DNA from: Desmonostoc geniculatum HA4340-LM1
GTDB taxonomy: Bacteria > Cyanobacteriota > Cyanobacteriia > Cyanobacteriales > Nostocaceae
DNA length: 34,720 nt
Reading direction: 5' to 3'
Assembly: GCA_019359545.1 (NCBI GenBank)
Contig: JAHHHB010000078.1
Coordinates: 1-34,720 of the forward strand
The translations under genes were made by a program, and so were the position numbers. The notes below the pieces were generated by a model. The model did not search any database and was not told the DNA's origin. It worked only from the letters and a program-made list of their open reading frames with translations. Positions within the stretch are counted from its first letter, which is position 1. Every line of letters starts with the position of its first letter. Shown here in pieces: positions 16,863-25,685 of the stretch.

Positions 16863-17885
16863 CTATAGAGAATCGATGAACTGCTCTACTTTTTCCAAGA
16901 GTGGCTGATGTTCAATTTTCTCAGCTAATTCTTGAGCATTTGCATAGCACAATCGCGCCATTTTTTTGCGTTTGGTTGTGGCGTAAAGGCTTCCCATATT
17001 CAGCAAAGTGGAAATTTCTCCCAGAGAATCGCCCAGTTGTTGGTAAATGACAATGGCTTGTTTGTAGAACTTCATGGCTTGGCGATGCTGGGCGAGGATA
17101 CTGTGGGTAAAACCAATGTTGTGCAAGGTTGTTGCTTCGCCAGAGCGATCGCCAATGGCTCGACGTGTCAAAAGAACTTGATGATAAAGCAACAGCGCTT
17201 GTTTCGGTTCTCCTAAATCACTATAAACTGAAGCAACGTTATTCAAGGTGGTTGCTTCAGCACCTAAATTCTTCATAGCACGCTGAATCGGCAGTGCTGC
17301 TTGAAAAAATTCTAGAGCTTGATGGAACTTGCCTAAAACGCTGTAGGCAAATCCAATCCCATTTAGGGTTGTTGCTTCACCAGAAAAGTCACCCAGCAAT
17401 CGACGCATTGTCAAAATTTGGTTTTGTAGCAACAGTGCGCGTTTTGGTTCTCCTAATCGGGTATAAATGAGGGCTACATCATTGAGAGTAGAAACTTCTC
17501 CTTGAGAATCTTGCAATTCCCTGAAGATGGGAAGTGCTTTGTTAAAATACTCCAATGCTTGGGAAAACCGTCCAAGACGGCTGTAGGTAGAACCCAGATT
17601 ACTCAGTGCAGTTGCTTGTGCGGGCGCGTTACCGATTTCAATAGCAACACAAAGCGCTTGTTGAAACCGCTCTAATGCCCTTTGAGGTTGCCAGCAACCC
17701 AGATAAGCTAAACCAAGGTCGTTTAATGTATAACCTTCCCTAACTCGGTCTGGAATTGCTCTTGCTAGCTGTAAATTCTTAGTCACAAGATCGAGATACT
17801 CTTGAAATTTTCCCCCCTGGTAATAGCGGTTTGCTTCATGTCGGCGTTGTTCCCACTCTTTGACTGGATTTAAAGATTGCGTCAT
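16863..17885 (-). CDS. Tetratricopeptide repeat protein (40-residue TPR_12-type)
   Basis: 340 residues made of about seven TPR units spaced 40 residues apart, each with 'A/G-x-x-L-x-N-x-G-x-x-Y-x-x-L-G-x-x-x-x-A-L-x-x-x-x-x-A-L' (e.g. 'ATALSNLGSTYSRLGRFSQA', 'ATTLNGIGFAYSVLGKFHQA'). The 40-residue spacing is that of kinesin-light-chain-like repeats. No signal peptide, membrane helix or enzymatic domain. It is a protein-binding scaffold; partner unknown. GAGG five bases before the ATG supports the start. The near-identical repeat DNA shows ongoing copying between units (for example 'GEATTLNGIGF' and 'GEATTLHNIGF'). Confidence 0.9.
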   Translation of the reverse strand: MTQSLNPVKEWEQRRHEANRYYQGGKFQEYLDLVTKNLQLARAIPDRVREGYTLNDLGLAYLGCWQPQRALERFQQALCVAIEIGNAPAQATALSNLGSTYSRLGRFSQALEYFNKALPIFRELQDSQGEVSTLNDVALIYTRLGEPKRALLLQNQILTMRRLLGDFSGEATTLNGIGFAYSVLGKFHQALEFFQAALPIQRAMKNLGAEATTLNNVASVYSDLGEPKQALLLYHQVLLTRRAIGDRSGEATTLHNIGFTHSILAQHRQAMKFYKQAIVIYQQLGDSLGEISTLLNMGSLYATTKRKKMARLCYANAQELAEKIEHQPLLEKVEQFIDSL

Positions 17886-18156
17886 CTGACCTCAGTTGCA
17901 CTCTGCGATAAGTAGACAAGATATCTCTTGGGATGAACTCCTCTTAGGTTTCCCAAATTTGAGTTAACCTTTATCTTCTACCTTTAGATATAAGACGTAA
18001 AGGGAGAAGTGTGGTAGTATTTCATACTTAAAAGCATACCCATGAAGCGATTAATACAAACAGCCTAGCGAGTATTAAGCCGAAATACGTGTGATATCAA
18101 GCTTGATACGTAGCGGGCTTGATATAATTTTCGGCAAAATGGTCTGTAAACCTTAT
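17886..18156. other. Intergenic region with palindromes
   Basis: Contains 'atatcaag...cttgatat' inverted repeats (18094-18124) just after the stop side of the DUF4058 gene, which could serve as a terminator. No gene. Confidence 0.45.
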
Positions 18157-18945
18157 TTATAGGTCTAGAAAAGATTTACCCAAGCGTTTGTACATCCACT
18201 CAATATCTGTATCGCTCAATGCTGGTGGTGGGGAAATTTGGGTGTAATCTATCGATAAATCATATCCCGCTTCGTCATAGATAGCATTCAGCGCGGCTTG
18301 CAACTCTAGTACGGCATCTGAGTCGCCTTCACAAAGGGGAACAGGTATCGTCGGGAGGGTATCTTGTAACATCACAGGCCACACGTCGATTATTCCAGAC
18401 CCAGCTCGCGTTAGGGTTATCAAGTAGGGAACATCTGGAAGACGGGGGTGGTTAAATGGTCTACTTCCCCGACGCAGTAAGTCAATTTCAATTAGATGGA
18501 CGTTGGCATTATATAAACGCTGGCGTTTTTTACGGTAGTCTGCTAGACCAGGTTCGCGTTTGTTTACAGGGGAAAGAATTTCGATACAGCTTATTAGTAC
18601 GTTGTTGGCTGTATCCCGAATTTCCACTGTGGGGATGCGGACTGCAACGGGTTGGATAACTGGAAGCGTCAGTGGTGGAGGGGTTGTTGCAATATTGGAT
18701 GTGGGGGTAGGAGGAGTTACGTTGCGGCGTTGTCTTACCTGCAATATCTCGACATCTGGGTATAAAATACCAATTTCACTTGTAGGAGAAATATCTTCCA
18801 CAACATATACTTCTAGGCGTGCAGCATATTTAGGACGCAGTTGTGGGACGAGGAAGGTACGAATTTTACTAGCAAGGGCATTGTGTACGTCACTCCACAG
18901 GTAGCCTTCAAGATATGGGTCCATACCGGGGAACGGGGAAGGCAT
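18157..18945 (-). CDS. DUF4058 family protein
   Basis: 262 residues opening with the family hallmark 'MPSPFPGMDPYLEG' followed by 'WSDVHNALASKIRTFL'. Central 'VEIRDTANNVLISCIEILSP' and 'HLIEIDLLRRGSRPF' fit the conserved core, where the E-x-D/E-x-L region hints at a nuclease-like fold (inference only). Function of the family is not established. The gene has the opposite direction to the ABC transporter that follows, with 166 bp of HIP1-bearing sequence between them. Start is certain because of the conserved opening. Confidence 0.92.
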   Translation of the reverse strand: MPSPFPGMDPYLEGYLWSDVHNALASKIRTFLVPQLRPKYAARLEVYVVEDISPTSEIGILYPDVEILQVRQRRNVTPPTPTSNIATTPPPLTLPVIQPVAVRIPTVEIRDTANNVLISCIEILSPVNKREPGLADYRKKRQRLYNANVHLIEIDLLRRGSRPFNHPRLPDVPYLITLTRAGSGIIDVWPVMLQDTLPTIPVPLCEGDSDAVLELQAALNAIYDEAGYDLSIDYTQISPPPALSDTDIEWMYKRLGKSFLDL

Positions 18946-19111
18946 TTTACAAGCTCGCTTGACTGCACTTTTATTCTAAACTGACGAATGTTTCCATAAT
19001 CTAGGCGATCGCCAACAGATAACTTAATATTGCGTATTATTTGGCTAGGCGATCGCACTGACAAGTATTAAAAAGTTTGTTTTTGGCAAACATGAATATA
19101 ATGCTCTTATT

Positions 19112-20995
19112 ATGAGCATCTACCAATCTCTCAACAAAAAATCATACACACAACACGGTCGGGGTGAAAATGACTGGCGGTTGTTTTTGCGTTTAGTGCC
19201 CTATGCCCGTCGCAGTGGGGGACTGTTGGCGCTGTCCATGTTCCTACTCGTACCCCTTGCCATCGCTAATGCCGTACAACCGCTGTTAATTGGACAAATT
19301 ATTTCCCTGATTCGCAATGAATCGAGTGCTTACGAATTTTTAAGGAATCGCCCCTTTTCGCAAGCGCTAAATATCTTAGAAGGATTATTGCTAATTGCGA
19401 TCGCCATTCGATTGTTTTTGACAGGCTACCAGGGTTATCTCGTACAAAAATTAGGTCAAGAAATCACCACAGCAATTCGCCAAGACTTATTTCATCATGT
19501 AACATCTCTAGCAGTACGTTTTTTTGACAGGACACCCGTAGGTAAATTAATAACCAGAATTACCAGTGATGTAGAAGTGTTAGGTGATGTCTTTTCTACT
19601 GGGGCGATCGGTATTTTGTCAGATTTCTTTTCCATGCTGGTGATTGTGGCTTTAATGTTTTCTATTCAATGGGAACTTGCTAGCTTGTTACTATTGATGC
19701 TGTTACCGATTACCTGGGTGATCGTTTACTTACAGAAACAGTATCGCAAAGCCAATTACAAAGGGCGGGAAGAACTTTCTATACTAAGTTCACAGCTACA
19801 AGAAAATGTAGTTGGCATTAATGTAGTGCAGTTGTTCCGTCGAGAAAAATTTAATGCCGAATTATTTCGTGCCACCAACAGGCGCTACACTCAGCAAGTA
19901 GATAAAAACATCTTTTATGATGCAGCTGTTTCGGCAACTTTGGAATGGATTGGACTAGTGGCGATCGCAGCTGTTTTATGGTTGGGTGGTTGGATGCTAT
20001 TAGATAAAGCCTTGACTTTTGGGACTTTATCGGCATTTATTTTATATGCCCAGCGATTATTTGATCCATTAAAGAATTTTGCCGAAAAATTTACGGTAAT
20101 TCAATCTGGTTTCACTGCCATTGAACGCGTCAGCGATATCTTAGATGAACCGATAGAAATACGCGATCGGGCTAATGTGCGCTATTCAATTCTAGATGCT
20201 AAATTTGGCTACATAGACGAGATAGTTGCAAATTTAGAATCTCCAGATATAACTATTCCACCCGAACTGGGAGAAATTCGTTTTGAACACGTTTGGTTTG
20301 CTTACAAAAACGATGATTACGTAATTAAAGACTTAGATTTCACCATTCATCCTGGTGAGAAGGTGGCATTAGTCGGTCCCACAGGTGCTGGTAAAACTTC
20401 TATAATTCGGCTTTTGTGTCGCCTCTACGAACCCACCCAAGGACGCATTCTTATAGATGGCATAGATATTAAAGAAGTGCCACAAGCAGAACTGCGGCGT
20501 TACATGGCAGTAATTTTACAAGACGGTTTTGTGTTTGCTGGTGATGTTAAAAGCAACATTTCTTTAGGAGATGGTTATACAATCGAACAGATTCAACAAG
20601 CAGCAGAAAAAACCAACATTGCCCAGTTTATAGAAGAGTTGCCCCAAAGTTACGACACTCAACTTCGAGAAAGAGGTACAAATATTTCTAGTGGACAAAA
20701 GCAACTTTTAGCCTTTGCCCGTGCTGCCATTCGAGATCCGCAAATTTTAGTATTAGACGAAGCCACCGCTAGTTTAGATGTTGGCACAGAAGCTTTAATC
20801 CAAGAAGCATTAGACCAGCTTTTGTTTAGACGCACTGCGATTATTATTGCTCACCGTTTGTCTACGATTCGCAATGTAGACCGGATTTTTGTTTTGAAGC
20901 GCGGCGAATTAATCGAACAAGGAAGTCATGAACAATTGCTGCAACAAGGTGGGCTTTATGCCACATTACATAACTTGCAGATGTTGGGAAGTTAG
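19112..20995 (+). CDS. ABC exporter half-transporter (membrane domain fused to ATPase)
   Basis: 627 residues. Six transmembrane helices between ~36 and 330 (e.g. 'LLALSMFLLVPLAIANAV', 'LASLLLLMLLPITWVIVYL', 'WIGLVAIAAVLWLGGWMLL'), then an ATPase domain ~388-627: Walker A 'GPTGAGKTS', Q-loop 'VILQDGFVF', signature 'ISSGQKQ' (S-S-G-Q instead of L-S-G-G-Q), Walker B 'ILVLDEATAS', H-loop 'AHRLS'. It fits the MsbA/MdlB-type exporters of lipids, drugs or peptides. Works as a homo- or heterodimer in the inner membrane; substrate not inferable. It is monocistronic as far as the sequence shows. An insert of ~35 residues precedes the ATPase. Confidence 0.93.
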   Translation: MSIYQSLNKKSYTQHGRGENDWRLFLRLVPYARRSGGLLALSMFLLVPLAIANAVQPLLIGQIISLIRNESSAYEFLRNRPFSQALNILEGLLLIAIAIRLFLTGYQGYLVQKLGQEITTAIRQDLFHHVTSLAVRFFDRTPVGKLITRITSDVEVLGDVFSTGAIGILSDFFSMLVIVALMFSIQWELASLLLLMLLPITWVIVYLQKQYRKANYKGREELSILSSQLQENVVGINVVQLFRREKFNAELFRATNRRYTQQVDKNIFYDAAVSATLEWIGLVAIAAVLWLGGWMLLDKALTFGTLSAFILYAQRLFDPLKNFAEKFTVIQSGFTAIERVSDILDEPIEIRDRANVRYSILDAKFGYIDEIVANLESPDITIPPELGEIRFEHVWFAYKNDDYVIKDLDFTIHPGEKVALVGPTGAGKTSIIRLLCRLYEPTQGRILIDGIDIKEVPQAELRRYMAVILQDGFVFAGDVKSNISLGDGYTIEQIQQAAEKTNIAQFIEELPQSYDTQLRERGTNISSGQKQLLAFARAAIRDPQILVLDEATASLDVGTEALIQEALDQLLFRRTAIIIAHRLSTIRNVDRIFVLKRGELIEQGSHEQLLQQGGLYATLHNLQMLGS

Positions 20996-21313
20996 ACACT
21001 TTCAAAAAATAAATTATCTAATCTTCTGGAGTGGTCGTATCGCCCGCCTTTGGTTATGCTTGGGTATCTTACTGACCTCACAATGAAATATTTCCAATAA
21101 ATACAGCACATATCAAGTTGGTGAAGTTCACACCCTAAGTCTCTAAGTTAGGTATCAACGGTGTTTCACTTCTAAATTTTGAATTGTTAATTCTAGTGTA
21201 AGTATCGTAACTGAGGGGCTAACACACCTTATAGATCAATACTGGTAAAGTTACACAATAACTTTATTGCAAGTTAAAATATACATGTAAGTAATTTATC
21301 CGTGGGTAATCGA
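20996..21313. other. Upstream region of the kinase-COP23-protease cluster
   Basis: About 300 bases, AT-rich, no gene. This should contain the promoter of the five-gene cluster; 'taaaatatacatgtaagtaat' at 21275-21295 is suggestive of a -10 region but has no clear partner. Confidence 0.35.
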
Positions 21314-22675
21314 ATGTCAACACCGCAAAATACAGTAGGTGGACAGTACAAAATTATCCGTCAGTTAGGCTATGGAAGTTTTGGAACAACTTACTTAGCA
21401 GAAGATTTACGAGCCAAAAATCGCAAATGTGTAGTCAAGCACCTGACTTTTTCCAGTAGCGATCAAGTAGCATTACTGAAGGCAAAGGAACTGTTTGAGA
21501 GAGAAGCAGGAGTGCTATTTGACTTAAGTAATCTCCACAAAAATCAGCAAATACCTCAATTTTTCGCTTATTTTGCCGACAATCAAGAATTTTACTTAGT
21601 AGAAGAATGGATTGATGGCCATACACTCTGCGAGGAACTACAAAATAATGGTCCACTCATAGAAGATGAAATTGTCAATTTACTAATTGATGCACTAGAA
21701 ATCCTTCGCTTTATCCACAATCAAGACATCATTCACAGAGACATTAAGCCGGAAAACTTAATGAGACGCAATGAAGATGGAAAGTTAGTCCTCATTGACT
21801 TTGGTACTGTAAAGGAAGTTGTAATAAAGTCAAAAATTAATCAAACACAACTGTCAAAACCAACGGTGATTTACACCGTTGGTTATGCCCCGCCAGAGCA
21901 ATGTCAAGGTAAGCCAGAAAAAAATAGCGATCTGTATGCTCTAGGAATGACTGCCTTAGAAATGTTAACAGGTTTACCACCAGATAAAATAAAGGATAGG
22001 AACACTGGTGAGATTCTTTGGCCTACTAACCTCAAAATTAGACCAGAGCTAGTCAAAATTCTGGAAAAACTTGTTCATGACAACTGTAAAAGTCGCTATC
22101 AATCAGCAGAATTTGTATTAGGTGCAATTAGAACAATTACGCAGACTTGGCTACTTGCTCCTGTAAACACAAGTTCATCTATCCAAAAAACTAATCTAGT
22201 TTCAAATCGGTTCCCCTCATTTTTTAAATTGGAAATTCTGGCACCTGTACTCGTTGCTGTAGTCGCAGGTGCTTCATTTTTTGCTGCCAACTCATTGGTG
22301 AATTCTTTACGAGAATCATCTGTTACTAATAACAATCCAGAATCAACAGTTACTCCAATAACATCCATACCAGAAAATTCAGAAATAGATAACCCACCAA
22401 AATCAGTTAAAGCGAATGGTTTAGAAACTAATCTAAATTCTGGCGTTAAAACCACGAAGGACACTAATAAAAATCTATCTTTGGATGTTGATATCAGCAA
22501 AGAAGATAACATTAACTCAAATGCAAATGATTCATACATTCTCCCGCCAATTCGCTTTAAAAGAGCGAAAATCAGCCCATCTGTTAAGTCTGTTGTAGAC
22601 CCAGAACCTAAACCTAATTCTACACAGCCAAGTTTTGCATCAGAAAATCAGATTCGCTTTAAAGAGGCTAAATAA
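21314..22675 (+). CDS. Membrane Ser/Thr protein kinase with RFK-motif tail
   Basis: 453 residues from the ATG (457 if the in-frame GTG at 21302 is used; neither has a clear ribosome site). Numbering from the GTG: Gly loop 'GYGSFG' (23-28), Lys46 in 'CVVKHL', catalytic loop 'HRDIKPEN' (145-152), DFG (166-168), 'VGYAPPEQ' (193-200). All catalytic residues are present. One transmembrane helix at ~311-329, then a ~125-residue Asn/Ser/Pro-rich tail, predicted outside. The tail contains 'PPIRFKRAK' (~415-423) and ends in 'NQIRFKEAK'. The same motif ends the downstream lipoprotein protease. First gene of the AT-rich co-directional cluster; probably the regulatory component. Confidence 0.9.
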   Translation: MSTPQNTVGGQYKIIRQLGYGSFGTTYLAEDLRAKNRKCVVKHLTFSSSDQVALLKAKELFEREAGVLFDLSNLHKNQQIPQFFAYFADNQEFYLVEEWIDGHTLCEELQNNGPLIEDEIVNLLIDALEILRFIHNQDIIHRDIKPENLMRRNEDGKLVLIDFGTVKEVVIKSKINQTQLSKPTVIYTVGYAPPEQCQGKPEKNSDLYALGMTALEMLTGLPPDKIKDRNTGEILWPTNLKIRPELVKILEKLVHDNCKSRYQSAEFVLGAIRTITQTWLLAPVNTSSSIQKTNLVSNRFPSFFKLEILAPVLVAVVAGASFFAANSLVNSLRESSVTNNNPESTVTPITSIPENSEIDNPPKSVKANGLETNLNSGVKTTKDTNKNLSLDVDISKEDNINSNANDSYILPPIRFKRAKISPSVKSVVDPEPKPNSTQPSFASENQIRFKEAK

Positions 22676-22787
22676 AAGGATTCAATTAGTATCTAATTCA
22701 CATTATTAGGGATTACTTTTTTCTGAATTTGGTTTTCATATTGATTGAGTTAAAATTTTCACAATTTTGAGTGGATGCACTTTTAAT

Positions 22788-23297
22788 ATGTCAAATTTAG
22801 GTTTAGGAAATATCAACCGGAATAGTAATAACCCTCAGCAAAACAAGCCTATATGGGGTTGGGTATTCGTTGTATGCAGCGTACAAATTTTTGCGGGTTT
22901 TATAACGGTACTAGCAAACCTAGCTAAAATTGCAGATTCTACAGAACAATTATGTAAAAAATATGATATTGCTCTCACACAAAGTCTATGTCAGAAGTTG
23001 AAAGAAATGCAAAAAACAAATCCTATAGATTTGCCACCGCAAGGTTCACAAATTCCTACATCTACACCTAAATATGATACTTTTCCAACCAAAGAACCAC
23101 AGCAGCAAGACACTCAGATTCCTGTCAATAAAACTGAAAATATACCAAAGTTCCGGCGTTGGGAGCCTGAAAAAACAGGGATTGCTACAGAGACAACCAG
23201 TAATTTCCCAAAATTCCACCGATTACAAAAGACAATTGAACCGCAACCTGGATTACCAACTTTCCGCCGATTAAAAGATAAGAGTAACGAAAAATAA
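22788..23297 (+). CDS. One-pass membrane protein with three FRR/FHR motifs, hypothetical
   Basis: 169 residues from ATG 22788 (an in-frame TTG at 22767 is less likely). I do not recognise a family. A transmembrane helix spans ~22-45 ('WGWVFVVCSVQIFAGFIT'); then two Cys at 56 and 68 ('LCKKYDIALTQSLC'), possibly a disulphide; then a Pro/Gln/Thr-rich tail. The tail holds three spaced motifs, 'PKFRRWEPEK' (~120-129), 'PKFHRLQK' (~141-148), 'PTFRRLKDK' (~157-165). They resemble the IRFK motifs of the kinase upstream and protease downstream. It begins 112 bp after the kinase and 82 bp before the COP23 gene, all in the same direction. I infer a membrane partner or substrate of the module. Confidence 0.75.
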   Translation: MSNLGLGNINRNSNNPQQNKPIWGWVFVVCSVQIFAGFITVLANLAKIADSTEQLCKKYDIALTQSLCQKLKEMQKTNPIDLPPQGSQIPTSTPKYDTFPTKEPQQQDTQIPVNKTENIPKFRRWEPEKTGIATETTSNFPKFHRLQKTIEPQPGLPTFRRLKDKSNEK

Positions 23298-23379
23298 CAA
23301 GTAAATTTGCAATTATAGAAAATTTACTGTAGGTGTGATATTCTAAACTTATGGATTGCTACTACTTATAAAAACACCA

Positions 23380-23919
23380 ATGAAAATTAAACCCAAAAAA
23401 CTTGTAGCTCTTGCTTCATCTGTTGTTGGTATAACTACTGGGTTTTCTTTTGGCTTAAGTCCGATAAATGATGCTAAAGCTCAAGAAATAAAATATTTCT
23501 CTTGTGAAACTATAAAAGGTATTTATACCACAGTAGTTAAAACCGCTAATGGTGAGAAAAGACTGATTTATTGGCAACACCCATATTTTGAAAAAGCAGG
23601 TTATCCTCCACAAGTGCGTTGTCATCAAGTGACAAACAGATTAAATCGCTTCTTTAATGCTGAAAGTGAAAATGCTCTAGTTACTGGAAAGATGAACGGA
23701 CAGCCTGTAATTTTCATTGTAGACGAAAATACAGGAAAAAAGAGTCTTCTTTATACGCTGAAGCCTGGACAAGACGGTGAAGAGGCTATAGAACTTTTGA
23801 TAAGGCACGTCAACAGCTTCACCAATGAACCTCCTTTAGTAGAGGGAAGTTGTCGTACATCCTTAAATTTGAATTCTTTGATCGATGGTCAACCACAAGC
23901 CACAACAGCTTGTAGCTGA
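23380..23919 (+). CDS. COP23-domain secreted protein
   Basis: 179 residues from ATG 23380 (a TTG at 23356 is also in frame). A basic N-terminus and hydrophobic stretch form a signal peptide ending near 'NDAKA/QEIK'. The mature part shows the COP23 (circadian oscillating protein of 23 kDa) pattern: 'YFSCETIKGIYTTVV', 'LIYWQHPYFEKAGYPPQVRC', 'VTNRLNRFF', then 'NGQPVIFIVDE', 'LYTLKPGQDGEEA' and 'GSCRTSLNLNSL'. Four conserved Cys (one each in FSC, VRC, GSC and near the end) could form two disulphides, as fits an exported protein. The biochemical role of COP23 is not known. It is translated 28 bp before the first protease gene, suggesting tight co-expression with it. Confidence 0.85.
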   Translation: MKIKPKKLVALASSVVGITTGFSFGLSPINDAKAQEIKYFSCETIKGIYTTVVKTANGEKRLIYWQHPYFEKAGYPPQVRCHQVTNRLNRFFNAESENALVTGKMNGQPVIFIVDENTGKKSLLYTLKPGQDGEEAIELLIRHVNSFTNEPPLVEGSCRTSLNLNSLIDGQPQATTACS

Positions 23920-23947
23920 TTAAAAATATGCAGCATAAATACAACAG

Positions 23948-25324
23948 ATGAAAGCTTGTAGTAATTTACTATACCCAATAGCCTGCATGAGTAGCTTTTT
24001 GTTAATATTGCCTCAGCAGGCTTTTACTTTAGAATCACTTGTAAATAACAAAACACTTACTAAGCAAGAAGAACTGAGCAAAATAGATGAGTGGGAAATT
24101 AAAGAAATTGCTAGGTCTATCACTGTCAAAATATCATCCAACTATAATGATATACCCTCTTCAGGAATATTAATTGATAAACAAGAAAAAAAAGTAGGTG
24201 AGCAATCAGTTTACTTATATTTGGTGCTTACTAACAATCATGTAGTTCGAGACAGAAAAGCAAATTATAAGGTGGAAACATCAGATGGTAGAATATACAA
24301 AGCATCCTTGTATTATGAGTATAATACTAAGTTTGGGGATGAGATAGATTTAGATTTATTATATTTTTCTAGCACGATTTCCTACGAAAGAGCTCGATTA
24401 GGAAATTCGTCGAATATCAAAAACGAAGAAAAAGTTTTTGTAGGTGGTTTTGCTTGTCCTGATCTTTATTGTGAAACAGAAAGCAAGTTTATATTTGAAC
24501 CTGGTACAGCATTGCTACTTGATAAGCCTTTAGTGAGACGTTATCAAATGGCTTTTACATCAAATACAAAACCTGGCACTAGTGGCGGCGCAGTTTTAAA
24601 TATAAAAGGTGAATTAGTAGCTATTAATGGACAGGCTAAGTCTCCGCTAGGAAACGAACAATATTTTTATGCAGATGACCAACAACCATCTCCAGAAGTA
24701 ATCAAGTTCATGCGACACTTTGCTTGGGGAATACCAATTAATACGTATAAAAAATATTCATTGGAGGCACCATTAGATCGAGTTAAATTACCAACTTCGT
24801 CTCCTATCGCAGAATATATAACGATTCCTCAAAATATTAATAATGAGAATAGCTGGCTCAATAATACAAACATCTTGATTGCATTTTTGTTATTTATATC
24901 GGGTTTTGGAATAGTGTATTTAGTGATTGGGTTAAGAAAAAGTAAGGTCAGTGAAAAAATGTATGAGGAACAGCTAAAAAAAATGAATGAAGCTAATGCA
25001 CAAGAAATAAAAAACTTAAAAAATAGTGTTTATGAGTTAACTAATCTGTTACAAATTAATTATCAATTATCTGGAAAATCTTTTGAAGAATTAAATTGTA
25101 GTATACAGTCAATTAGTCCAAATATTACAGATCAATATAAAAAAATATACCAATTAGTTTATAAGATAGATACCAATTTAATAAATCAGTTACATCAGCA
25201 GAAGGAATCTGTTAAAAATAGGGATTTATTAATAAAAATTTATCAAAATAATTTTATAGATAATAGCAGCGATCTTACACCAGAATCATCAATAGCAGAT
25301 GTTCAAACTAAACCACAAGCATGA
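23948..25324 (+). CDS. Trypsin-like serine protease with transmembrane helix and coiled coil
   Basis: 458 residues. Signal-like N-terminus (~1-28). Trypsin-like peptidase domain ~50-265 with His98 in 'VLTNNHVV', Asp134 in 'EIDLDLLYF' and Ser212 in 'KPGTSGGAV'; the triad is complete. A transmembrane helix at ~309-329 ('ILIAFLLFISGFGIVYLVI') is followed by ~130 residues of Lys/Glu/Asn-rich coiled coil. With a cleaved or uncleaved N-terminal signal the protease faces outside and the coiled coil inside, so the protein crosses the membrane with a catalytic domain on one side and a likely oligomerising domain on the other. It lies 28 bp after the COP23 gene. Its AT content is clearly higher than that of neighbouring housekeeping genes. 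Confidence 0.85.
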   Translation: MKACSNLLYPIACMSSFLLILPQQAFTLESLVNNKTLTKQEELSKIDEWEIKEIARSITVKISSNYNDIPSSGILIDKQEKKVGEQSVYLYLVLTNNHVVRDRKANYKVETSDGRIYKASLYYEYNTKFGDEIDLDLLYFSSTISYERARLGNSSNIKNEEKVFVGGFACPDLYCETESKFIFEPGTALLLDKPLVRRYQMAFTSNTKPGTSGGAVLNIKGELVAINGQAKSPLGNEQYFYADDQQPSPEVIKFMRHFAWGIPINTYKKYSLEAPLDRVKLPTSSPIAEYITIPQNINNENSWLNNTNILIAFLLFISGFGIVYLVIGLRKSKVSEKMYEEQLKKMNEANAQEIKNLKNSVYELTNLLQINYQLSGKSFEELNCSIQSISPNITDQYKKIYQLVYKIDTNLINQLHQQKESVKNRDLLIKIYQNNFIDNSSDLTPESSIADVQTKPQA

Positions 25325-25442
25325 AAATATCGCTATCAATTGATGAAAAAATGTCAAACAAAGAAATACATTTAGGATTGCTATATTCCGGATATTTGTT
25401 ACATAATTACAGAACGTAAAATATGCCCCAAACCTTTACTAA
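25325..25442. other. Spacer before the MITE-like element
   Basis: AT-rich, no gene or palindrome found. Presumably part of the original protease1-protease2 spacer. Confidence 0.4.
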
Positions 25443-25622
25443 CGGGACTTAAACATTTTTGAGGCAGAAACAAGCCTCAAACCTATACAGGGCAAGGAAA
25501 ATACACCAAAGGCTCAAAAATGCTTGAAACCCAGATATATCAAGAAACTAGGCAAATCGATGTCAAAGTCTTTCTGTATATAGATTTGAGGCTTTTTTCT
25601 GGCTACTTTTTGTCTAAGTCCC
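25443..25622. mobile_element. MITE-like element, ~38-bp terminal inverted repeats, inside the cluster
   Basis: The left end (from GGGACTTAAACATTTTTGAG at 25444) and the right end (...tctaagtccc at 25622) are inverted repeats that match at roughly two thirds of 38 positions, with the outer 7 perfect and a 'aagcctcaaa' inner match. 'actaa' flanks both ends and may be a 5-bp target duplication. No ORF. It separates the two protease genes and explains most of the 361-bp gap. Confidence 0.65.
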
Positions 25623-25685
25623 ACTAATGACAAATAAGGATCAAAGTCAGTACAGTTCATTTTCGCAGACCTAATTCAAAAAATT

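Noticed and set aside
22099..22539. 146-codon minus-strand ORF inside the cluster kinase gene
   Set aside because: Antisense to the transmembrane and tail region of a clear kinase; no independent coding evidence.
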